Part shown: positions 1-6,003 of the stretch, in pieces
How positions within the stretch are numbered: the first letter of the stretch is position 1
Layout: each line of letters opens with the position of its first letter
Assembly (NCBI GenBank): GCA_035495315.1
Contig: DATJGF010000125.1
Span: 1-10,713, forward strand
Source: DATJGF01 sp035495315
GTDB taxonomy: Bacteria > Verrucomicrobiota > Verrucomicrobiia > Limisphaerales > UBA8199
Reading direction: 5' to 3'
DNA: 10,713 nucleotides
The notes under the pieces: model-generated
Databases searched by the model: none
What the model was told of the DNA's origin: nothing
What the model saw: only the letters and a program-made list of their open reading frames with translations
Made by a program: the position numbers and the translations under genes

Positions 1-197
1 TAAAAGGCGTTGTCAGGGGTCTGAATCCCTTGCGAACGTCCCGACTTCAAATTTGGCTTTCGGGGCTGATCGTCGTGAAAACGATCCACCATGAGGAAGT
101 AAATGAACTCCTCCCGCCATTCCCGGTCGAAATCGAAGTAGGTTTTGCCTGCAATGGGTGCCAGATCGAGGCTATTAACAGATGTTGGTGCGCTCAT
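1..197 (-). CDS. Alpha-amylase family (GH13) glycoside hydrolase, N-terminal part, cut by window edge
   Basis: Reading the minus strand from the ATG at 197 gives 65 open codons that run off the window at base 1. Residues 26-42 include REEFIYFLMVDRFHDD. This is the first beta-strand region of GH13 alpha-amylase-type enzymes, in which an aromatic residue is followed by a VDRF motif and acidic residues. GH13 enzymes hydrolyse or rearrange alpha-glucan linkages; which linkage this one acts on cannot be told from 65 residues. No signal peptide is visible: the N-terminus is polar (MSAPTSVNSLDLAPIAGK), so a cytoplasmic enzyme is more likely than a secreted one. There is no purine-rich ribosome binding site ahead of the ATG, only a C-rich stretch. 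The catalytic Asp/Glu/Asp residues lie outside the window. The family call is fairly secure; the subfamily is open. Confidence 0.78.
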   Translation of the reverse strand, partial: MSAPTSVNSLDLAPIAGKTYFDFDREWREEFIYFLMVDRFHDDQPRKPNLKSGRSQGIQTPDNAF

Positions 198-232
198 GGG
201 AGGGGCAGTGATTTTTGTTCCGTTAATTTTGG

Positions 233-862
233 ATGCACTCGCGGACAAGTGTGAGATCAGTCCCTAGCGGCGGAGCCAGGTTTCCACAGTTAGTCGCCAC
301 AGTTAACGGTTTCATAGATCTATCGTTTGGAATCAACCAAGCTTACAGGAAGCTTTCTATAATCGTGCGTTTTTACAATTCTTCGTGGTTGACGCGCCCA
401 AGCCGTCCAAGCCCTGCAGTGACGGTGCGCGATTTCTATGCTCGTAAAATCGCGACTGTTAGGAGTCTTGTTGCGCTTCCCATCAGTCACCGGTTCGCGG
501 CCGAAAGACAAGTGTCTCTTTCACAATTAAAGGGCGAAACGTTCGTGCGGGGATCGGACGATGAGGTGCCGGGATACACCCAGAGGATCATTCAGTTCTG
601 CCGCAAGTATGGCGGCTTCCGTCCCCGCTTGGTCACCATTGACAAATTCAATAGCCTTGTGGAATCCCTCTCCCTGGCAGCGAATGAAGAAGCGATTTCG
701 ATTCAACCAGCCTTCATTTCTCATCTAGACGTTCCGAACGTCGTAATGGTTCCCATCGCTGACGCCGGTGCAACCTGGGATTTGTTCGTGGTCTGGCAGC
801 AAGGCAAAATTGCCAGCCCATTGCGGACCTTGCTGAGCGAGCTAAACCTGAAGTCTCAATAA
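233..862 (+). pseudogene. LysR-type transcriptional regulator remnant (C-terminal ligand-domain half only)
   Basis: The open frame is 209 codons, but only the part from about base 434 (FYARKIATVRSLVALP) to the stop resembles a known family. It matches the second half of the LysR substrate-binding domain: a strand ending in ALPISHRFA, then VSLSQLKGETFV, a GYTQRIIQFCRKYGGFRPRL segment, a DKFNSLVESLSLAANEEAIS segment like the usual hinge-crossing helix, and a final WDLFVVWQQ strand. The winged-helix DNA-binding domain and the first half of the ligand domain, about 160-170 residues in an intact protein of ~300, are missing. The preceding ~67 residues of the frame do not look like LysR sequence. 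I read this as a 5'-truncated, non-functional regulator. It is convergent with nothing and next to the amylase start, so it may once have regulated a gene now lost. Confidence 0.72.
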
Positions 863-1180
863 ATAATGCCTCATCCGACAACTTTGTGTTTGGACTCGTG
901 TAGGGCATAGAGTTTGAGCCGGAGGAAATCAAACCGCACAATGGCGAGTCTAATTGGGCACCTAAAATGCCGAGTCTTGAGAATAAGAAATGACCGAACA
1001 CCTCGAGAATCATGCTGTCTCTCAAATGTCCTTCGTCAGCCGGATATCATAAAATAAAAAGCCGAGGCCGGAGATCCACGCGCGCAAGTCGCCCTGGCTA
1101 CCGTGTTGGAGGGTCACCGCCGGCAGTGTCCAACCCTACCTAGCCAAACTCGCCAAGTAAGCGCCAGTCCGCCACCCCGA
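863..1180. other. Gap between LysR remnant and chromate operon, no gene seen
   Basis: This stretch of about 320 bases lies between the stop of the LysR remnant and the stop of the last chromate-operon gene, so it receives the 3' ends of two converging units. I see no protein family in any frame. The only structure worth noting is a T-rich tract after a GC-rich segment on the minus strand, listed separately as a weak terminator candidate. Confidence 0.6.
1049..1073 (-). terminator. Weak candidate terminator of the chromate operon
   Basis: On the minus strand a GC-rich segment (CTCCGGCCTCGGC) is followed directly by TTTTTATTTT, about 110 bases after the stop of the last chromate-operon gene. 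The stem is poor: only CCG/CGG pairs cleanly around a four-base loop. The U-rich tail is therefore the main argument, and this may not be a true intrinsic terminator. Confidence 0.22.
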
Positions 1181-1633
1181 TTACCGCTTGCCCTCAGTAC
1201 CCACCGCCACCGCGGCCCGCCCCTTGCATTCCGCATACAACGCGTCATACACCACGAACTCTCGTTGCAGGATTTCCTGGTCCGTCAGTCCCAACGCGCT
1301 AAACCCATGCGCCACCCACCGCAGTCCCTCGCTCGCCGGGTGCGGATTTGCCGGATGCGAGTCGGCCGCCCTCACAATTTCACCGAGCAACGTCAGTGCC
1401 GGGTCGGTGAGCTTGTGCTTCTTCAAAATTGAGTTAAAAGATACGTCCTCCCCATGGTGGCCCAGTTCGCACCCCTGCACATCAAACGGGGTCGCTCCTA
1501 GTTCCGCCGCCTTGCTCATCACTTCCTCGGCCGGCACGAAAACAAACACCGCATCCGGATCAATAAACTTCTGGATAAGCCACGGACATGCCACCCGGTC
1601 CACCTTCACCTTCTCTCGCGTAACCCATTTCAT
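1181..1633 (-). CDS. Stand-alone ChrB C-terminal domain protein (chromate resistance protein family)
   Basis: This 150-residue protein consists of the domain that forms the C-terminal half of ChrB (Pfam Chrome_Resist/ChrB_C type). The conserved blocks are VDRVACPWLIQKFIDPDA (residues 11-28), PFDVQGCELGHHGEDVSF (49-66, with the His-His-Gly-x-Asp core) and a helix LLGEIVRAADS (82-92). They align block for block with residues ~190-268 of the full ChrB encoded two genes upstream. It lacks the N-terminal DNA-binding-like domain, so it is probably a cytoplasmic chromate-response or accessory protein rather than a repressor; the biochemical role of this domain alone is unclear. The ATG lies 12 bases after the chrA stop, with a weak purine stretch GAGAAG in between, so it is almost certainly co-transcribed and possibly translationally coupled. 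The last ~15 residues (AVAVGTEGKR) look unstructured. Confidence 0.88.
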   Translation of the reverse strand: MKWVTREKVKVDRVACPWLIQKFIDPDAVFVFVPAEEVMSKAAELGATPFDVQGCELGHHGEDVSFNSILKKHKLTDPALTLLGEIVRAADSHPANPHPASEGLRWVAHGFSALGLTDQEILQREFVVYDALYAECKGRAAVAVGTEGKR

Positions 1634-1645
1634 GACCGTCTTCTC

Positions 1646-2995
1646 TCAGAGAACCATCTTGTAAATCAGCCCCAGCAACGCCCCTCCCAAAACCACCGGC
1701 ACCACATCCCATTTCCATTTCACCATCCCGGCGAATGCCACCGCTCCCACAACCACTGTGAACCAATCCACTTGCCCCCGCGCTGGAAACAGCACGTGCA
1801 GCCCGAACCAAACCGCTAGATTCAGCACCACTCCCACGACCGCTGCCGTCACGGCAGATAACGCCGCGGTCAGCTTGGCATTCCCCCGTAATTGCTCAAT
1901 GTGCGGACCGCCCAGGAAAATCCACAGAAAGCACGGCACGAACGTCGTCCAAGTCGTCACCAGCGCCCCGAGCGTTCCCGCCAGTAGCGGTGAAAGCTGC
2001 CCCGGATGCTGCCATCCGCCCATAAATCCCACAAACTGCAACACCATAATCAGCGGCCCGGGCGTCGTCTCCGCCAGGCCCAGGCCGTCTAGCATCTGGC
2101 CCGCATTCAGCCAGCCGAACTGCTCCACGGCCTGCTGCGACACATAGGGCAGCACCGCATACGCCCCGCCAAACGTCACCATCGCGGCTTTGCTGAAAAA
2201 CACCCCTTCCCGAAACACCGTGTGATTCCAGCCCAGCCATGCCCCCACCAGCACCACCGGCGCCCACCACAACGCCAGGCACACCGCACACACCTTCACT
2301 GCCCGCACGAGCGAAGGCTTGGTGTGCTGCGCCGACTCCTCATTATCCGCAATGACCGTCGTGGCACCTTTACCGCCATGCTCTTTCGCCACGAGGAACT
2401 TCGCCGGCCACATCTTTCCGCCCGCCAATCCAATCAGCCCCGCAGCCACGATGATGATGGGAAACGGCACCTTCAGGAAAAAGATGCTCACGAAAGCGAG
2501 GGCCGCCAGCGACCACATAACCTCGTTCTTCAGCGCCTTGCTTCCGATGCGAATCACCGCCGAAACAACGATCGCCAGCACCGCCGGCTTGAGTCCGTAA
2601 AACAGCGCCGCCACCCACGCAATCTTCCCGAAAACCACATACACGGAGCTCAACGTCCAAAGCACGAAAACCGACGGCAGCACAAAGAGCGCGCCTGCCG
2701 CAATCCCGCCCCTCGTCCGGTGTAGCAGCCAGCCCACGTACGTCGCCAACTGTTGCGCCTCCGGACCCGGCAGCAGCATGCAGTAATTGAGCGCATGCAG
2801 AAACCGCGCCTCGCTGATCCACTTGCGCCGCTCCACCAATTCCTGGTGCATCATCGCAATCTGCCCGGTCGGCCCGCCGAAACTGATGAACCCCAGCTTC
2901 AACCAGAACAAAAACGCTTCCCGGAAAGTCGGCAACCCCGGCCGCCCTTCCTCCACGTCGTTCTCCCGCCTCCTCGCCGAGTTCACGAATCTCAT
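1646..2995 (-). CDS. chrA: Chromate transporter ChrA, long two-domain form (CHR family)
   Basis: ChrA is an inner-membrane exporter that removes chromate (and possibly sulfate) from the cytoplasm, driven by the membrane potential in studied relatives. The 449 residues show the two homologous halves of the long CHR family. The first half has the motifs FISFGGPTGQIAMMHQEL (36-53) and LPGPEAQQLATYVGW (75-89). The second repeats them as FGGAYAVLPYVSQQAVEQFGW (275-295, less one residue in the match) and ETTPGPLIMVLQFVGFMGG (309-327). Many hydrophobic segments flank each motif; a hydrophilic loop (about 198-230, rich in K, E and H) separates the halves. The length fits the usual 390-450. The start ATG overlaps the chrB stop as ATGA, showing tight translational coupling. 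The ~20 residues before LPTFREAF are charged and may be a lineage-specific extension. Identification is secure; chromate rather than another oxyanion is inferred from chrB next door. Confidence 0.95.
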   Translation of the reverse strand: MRFVNSARRRENDVEEGRPGLPTFREAFLFWLKLGFISFGGPTGQIAMMHQELVERRKWISEARFLHALNYCMLLPGPEAQQLATYVGWLLHRTRGGIAAGALFVLPSVFVLWTLSSVYVVFGKIAWVAALFYGLKPAVLAIVVSAVIRIGSKALKNEVMWSLAALAFVSIFFLKVPFPIIIVAAGLIGLAGGKMWPAKFLVAKEHGGKGATTVIADNEESAQHTKPSLVRAVKVCAVCLALWWAPVVLVGAWLGWNHTVFREGVFFSKAAMVTFGGAYAVLPYVSQQAVEQFGWLNAGQMLDGLGLAETTPGPLIMVLQFVGFMGGWQHPGQLSPLLAGTLGALVTTWTTFVPCFLWIFLGGPHIEQLRGNAKLTAALSAVTAAVVGVVLNLAVWFGLHVLFPARGQVDWFTVVVGAVAFAGMVKWKWDVVPVVLGGALLGLIYKMVL

Positions 2996-3936
2996 TTCCT
3001 CACCGCCTGATATAGTCCTTCAAAACACTCAATCCCCTTTTCCAGCAATTCGCTGTCGCTCATGCTGGTCCGCGCCCATCCCGTCAGCACCGCATTGATC
3101 CCGATGCACTCCCACCGCTGAAATTTCTCGTCCTCCAGGTCAGCGTCATGAACCATCTCCGCCATCCGCACCACCGCCTTATCCGTAATCCCGAACCTCT
3201 TCACCAGCGTCTCGAACGTGCAATCGTCCCCGTGATGCGAGAACTCCGCATCCGCCATGTCGAACGGCAACGCCTTCGGCTGCTTTGGGGCTTCCATCCC
3301 GAACACAAACCGCGCGTTCGGATCAATGAACTTCCGGATCAGCCACGCCGATCCAGATCGATCAATCCCCGGACGGGGCCTCGTCAACCACATTTTCCCA
3401 ACAAAATCCTTCCGGTCAACCCGAAGAACTGAGCGGAGGCCCGGCCCCCGCGCTAGCGCCTTCTCCGCCCTTTGGAGCATCACTTGGGCATCATGCGCGC
3501 CGGGAGAATTGAAGTAATCGACAGCCCGGATCTCCTGAAACCGACGTTGAAACTTCCCTATTTCGGCCGTCAGCTCATCGCCCTTCTTCTTTCCGATTAA
3601 TGCCTCGCGACACGCCGCTGCCAGTTCCTTGTATTCCGTCGCCCGTGCCTCATTGAACATGGCCACCATCGCATCATTGGACATGCCGTCGATCTCCGCT
3701 ATACGGATCAATGTTGCCTCACCTCCTGCGTCGCGAATCTCCTTGGACAGCCACTGTAAGCGCTCAAACTGCGCAGGGTCATCCGGCAGCACATAACCTG
3801 ACGTTTGGAGCGCCACCGCCCCGAACTTCTTCAGCTTGCGCCAAAAGTTAACCCGCTCGGTGTTCTGCCGGGTCGGAAGCGCGTGGAGTAGCAGGAGCCA
3901 GGTGACACGCTTCGATTGCAATATCTCTTTGGACAT
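2992..3936 (-). CDS. chrB: Chromate resistance regulator/sensor ChrB, full length
   Basis: The 314 residues have the two-part ChrB architecture. Residues ~10-165 form the N-terminal domain (WLLLLHALPTRQNTERVNFW, then KFGAVALQTSGYVLPD, then a charged helical stretch 95-160). Residues ~178-312 form the ChrB C-terminal domain, with IDRSGSAWLIRKFIDPNARF (191-210) and PFDMADAEFSHHGDDCTFE (224-242). In characterised bacteria ChrB is a chromate-responsive regulator of the chr operon. The N-terminal part, with its GA-x-x-L-x-x-S-x-Y-V-L-P pattern, resembles the Cas2-like part of PaaX-type regulators; that fold comparison is my inference. As the first gene of the operon it is coupled to chrA by a 4-base overlap. 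No Shine-Dalgarno is seen. The ATG is directly preceded by a perfect inverted repeat, which suggests autoregulation and possibly a very short leader. Confidence 0.93.
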   Translation of the reverse strand: MSKEILQSKRVTWLLLLHALPTRQNTERVNFWRKLKKFGAVALQTSGYVLPDDPAQFERLQWLSKEIRDAGGEATLIRIAEIDGMSNDAMVAMFNEARATEYKELAAACREALIGKKKGDELTAEIGKFQRRFQEIRAVDYFNSPGAHDAQVMLQRAEKALARGPGLRSVLRVDRKDFVGKMWLTRPRPGIDRSGSAWLIRKFIDPNARFVFGMEAPKQPKALPFDMADAEFSHHGDDCTFETLVKRFGITDKAVVRMAEMVHDADLEDEKFQRWECIGINAVLTGWARTSMSDSELLEKGIECFEGLYQAVRK

Positions 3937-3950
3937 GTAATAGGTATTAC
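3937..3950. promoter_or_regulatory. Perfect inverted repeat touching the chrB start codon, candidate operator
   Basis: GTAATAGGTATTAC has two 6-base arms (GTAATA/TATTAC) around a 2-base centre and ends directly against the ATG of chrB. On the minus strand a TAAGAT hexamer at 3955-3960 could be a -10 element, with a poor TTGCAC -35 19 bases further up at 3980-3985. If so, transcription would start within or beside the repeat, and a bound regulator would block it. ChrB itself is the obvious candidate ligand. The repeat is seen; its function is inferred. Confidence 0.4.
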
Positions 3951-4126
3951 AAGTATCTTAACAAAGTTCCATCATGAAAGTGCAAAAGTCAAAATCGGGG
4001 TCGGCTTTTCTGGTCGCTTCCTTCGTCGCGGCTCCCGGTACGCTGAGGTCCGCGTATGCGAGCTTCAATAGAGACGTAAAATACCCAATAGAAGCACGGA
4101 GCAAAGCAGCGTAACTTAGTCGTTTT
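3951..4126. promoter_or_regulatory. Divergent intergenic region between chrB and the sulfate-type ABC operon
   Basis: About 190 bases (with the inverted repeat) separate the two divergent operons and must hold both promoters. For the plus-strand operon a TAAAAT hexamer at 4077-4082 is a fair -10 match, 44 bases before the ATG, but no good -35 stands at the right distance. I found no second copy of the GTAATA/TATTAC repeat here. Minus-strand open frames in this stretch have no recognisable content. Confidence 0.4.
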
Positions 4127-5176
4127 ATGGTTTTCAAGCGCAAGGCCCTTTTGCGCCGAGTGCGGGCATTAGCGCCAATCCTGTTCCTTGGCGTTCTGCT
4201 GCTTTATGGCTTGTGGCCATGGCTGCCATTGCCCGGTCGCCCTCCGCAGCCTCAGACCGTTGTTTTCTATGGTTTCAGCATCCTAGGCGAGGTAATGAAC
4301 AAGGGCATATTTCCGGCTTTTCAAAAAGAGTGGGCTGCGCGCACCGGCCAGCGCGTTGAATTCATTAGCTCTTTTTCCGGCTCAGGGACCGTCCGCAACC
4401 AATTGATCATGGGAGTGCCGGCGCACCTGGCGTTGCTTTCGTTGGAGCTGGACGCGCAACAACTCGCCCAGGCTCGTGTCATCCCGCCCGAAAGCTGGCG
4501 TAAACTTCCCCATCAGGGCGTCGTCAACCGAACCCCTTTTGTCATTCTGGTCAGGCAAGGAAACACGCGGGGCGTTCGCGACTTTGCCGATCTGACCCGG
4601 CCTGGCGTGGGATTGGTGCATCCGGATCCTTTGACGTCGGGTGGTGCAAATTGGGCCATTGTGGCGGAGTACGGCGCTGGAACGAGGCAGAACGGTGGCC
4701 GACCCGAGGCAGGAAGACAACTATTGGCAGGAATCTGGGCCAACGTCGTTGCCCAGGCCGGTTCGGCGCGCGCGGGGCGCACCCAATTCGAAAACGGGTT
4801 TGGGGACGCGCTGATCACCTACGAGCAAGAGCTCCTTTATGATTTGGGCCGCGGTAAGCTCAAAGGGGAGATCATTTATCCTCACAGCACCATACAGAGT
4901 GAACACACTCTGGTCGTAGTTGGACGGAACGTGGGCCCTCGGGACCGGCAGGTTGTGGAGGCTTTCCGCGACTTTCTTTGGAGCGAACAAGCCCAGAAGA
5001 TCTTCGTGGAGTACGGATACCGCAGCGTTGATGAAGGGCTGAACGCGACGAACCCACACTTCGGCAAAATCTCCGATCTATTCTCGATAGCCGACTTTGG
5101 CGGCTGGACCAAGGCCAAGAAAGAAATCGTGGACGGAATCTGGAAAAAGCAGGTGCTGGCAAAGCTCAAGAGATGA
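4127..5176 (+). CDS. Sulfate/thiosulfate-type ABC transporter substrate-binding protein, membrane-anchored
   Basis: This 349-residue protein binds the oxyanion outside the cytoplasmic membrane and hands it to the permease. Family landmarks of the Sbp/CysP group are in order: SFSGSGTVRNQ (82-92; the anion-binding loop, HGGSGKQ in enteric Sbp), HPDPLTSGGANWA (165-177; compare TPNPKTSGGARW), GFGDALITYEQE (224-235) and YPHSTIQSEHTLVVV (251-265). Last comes LFSIADFGGWTKAKKE (318-333), a strong signature of this family. The N-terminus has basic residues, then one hydrophobic segment (about 14-33) and a Pro-rich linker. There is no lipobox Cys, so it is either an uncleaved anchor or an atypical signal peptide. 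The start has no Shine-Dalgarno. The stop overlaps the permease start (ATGA). Sulfate is the most likely ligand; the altered binding loop leaves thiosulfate, molybdate/tungstate or another oxyanion possible. Confidence 0.88.
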   Translation: MVFKRKALLRRVRALAPILFLGVLLLYGLWPWLPLPGRPPQPQTVVFYGFSILGEVMNKGIFPAFQKEWAARTGQRVEFISSFSGSGTVRNQLIMGVPAHLALLSLELDAQQLAQARVIPPESWRKLPHQGVVNRTPFVILVRQGNTRGVRDFADLTRPGVGLVHPDPLTSGGANWAIVAEYGAGTRQNGGRPEAGRQLLAGIWANVVAQAGSARAGRTQFENGFGDALITYEQELLYDLGRGKLKGEIIYPHSTIQSEHTLVVVGRNVGPRDRQVVEAFRDFLWSEQAQKIFVEYGYRSVDEGLNATNPHFGKISDLFSIADFGGWTKAKKEIVDGIWKKQVLAKLKR

Positions 5177-6003
5177 ACCCCCCGGTCTCCGTCACCACCC
5201 GCAGACTGCACTCGCCGGTGTTTCCAGTTTCCATGCTCGTGCTGGTGCTCCTGCCATTGTTGCTCTTGCCCCTGGCCGCAGTGTTTATCTTCGCATTTCG
5301 CGGCGGAGCCGTAGCTTTTCTGGCCGCTCTCAAGGCACCGGATGCTCAATTCGCGTTGCGCTTCAGCATCGTGATGGCATTTGCTACCGCGGCAGTAAAT
5401 GCGGTCATCGGCACCTTCGCCGCCTACGTGCTCAGCAAATACAGCTTTCGCGGGAAGCGGCCGCTCAACATCGTGGTAAACCTGCCGGTCGCTATTCCAA
5501 CCGTCGTGGTCGGCACCTCCCTCCTGCTTCTCTGGGGCCCGATCGGCCTGCTCGGACGCCTGCTGGAACCTCTGGGTCTGCAGCCGATGTTCACGCCCGC
5601 CGGGGTCTTGCTGGCCCACCTCTTCGTGACGTTCCCGTATATGCTCGGAGCGGTAAAGCCCCTGCTCGACGAACTGGAAACCACGTATGAAGAAGCTGCC
5701 TACACAATTGGGGCGAGCCGCTGGCAGACTTTTTGGCACGTCATCCTGCCGGCCCTGCGCGGTGGCATCTTCAGCGGAACACTCCTTACCTTCGCGCATT
5801 CTTTGGGGGAATTCGGAGCCACAGTGATGGTTTCCGGGAACCTGCGTCTGCGGACCCAGACCGCTCCGCTCTACATCTTTGCGCAATTCGAGGCGGGTAA
5901 CATCGCTGGCGCCAATGCGGTTGCAGCCGTTTTGGCGGTTTTATCTTTTGTGATTTTCTTCTTCCTCCTCCGCTACGCCGTTCGACCAACCCGCGCAAGC
6001 TGA
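5173..6003 (+). CDS. Sulfate-type ABC transporter permease (CysT/CysW family)
   Basis: This 276-residue inner-membrane subunit forms the anion pathway of the importer. About six hydrophobic segments are visible (roughly 20-42, 62-86, 98-122, 142-162, 198-220, 248-268). The coupling-helix EAA motif is at 173-195 (EEAAYTIGASRWQTFWHVI, with the invariant Gly at 180), followed by TFAHSLGEFGATVMVSGN (206-223), a block shared by CysT, CysW and ModB. LPVAIPTVVVG (104-114) is more CysT-like, whereas GEFGATVMVSGN leans towards CysW/ModB, so I do not assign either symbol. It overlaps the binding-protein gene by 4 bases and the ATPase gene by 1 base (TGATG). No second permease gene is present although sulfate importers usually have two, so a homodimer is implied unless a partner lies elsewhere. 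Confidence 0.9.
   Translation: MNPPVSVTTRRLHSPVFPVSMLVLVLLPLLLLPLAAVFIFAFRGGAVAFLAALKAPDAQFALRFSIVMAFATAAVNAVIGTFAAYVLSKYSFRGKRPLNIVVNLPVAIPTVVVGTSLLLLWGPIGLLGRLLEPLGLQPMFTPAGVLLAHLFVTFPYMLGAVKPLLDELETTYEEAAYTIGASRWQTFWHVILPALRGGIFSGTLLTFAHSLGEFGATVMVSGNLRLRTQTAPLYIFAQFEAGNIAGANAVAAVLAVLSFVIFFFLLRYAVRPTRAS

Noticed and set aside
30..254. 74-codon plus-strand frame at the left edge
   Set aside because: It is antisense to the GH13 N-terminus, which shows a clear family motif on the other strand.
714..1025. 103-codon minus-strand frame between the LysR remnant and the chromate operon
   Set aside because: No recognisable content; it partly lies antisense to the LysR remnant.
1188..2725. Several plus-strand open frames across the chromate genes
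   Set aside because: They are antisense shadows of chrA and the ChrB-domain gene, with Pro/Arg/His/Ser-rich translations typical of antisense GC-rich coding DNA.
4882..5886. 334-codon minus-strand open frame antisense to the binding protein and permease genes
   Set aside because: The composition is unnatural (rich in Gln, His, Arg, Glu, Gly), no family is recognisable, and it is fully antisense to two well-identified genes in a coupled operon.
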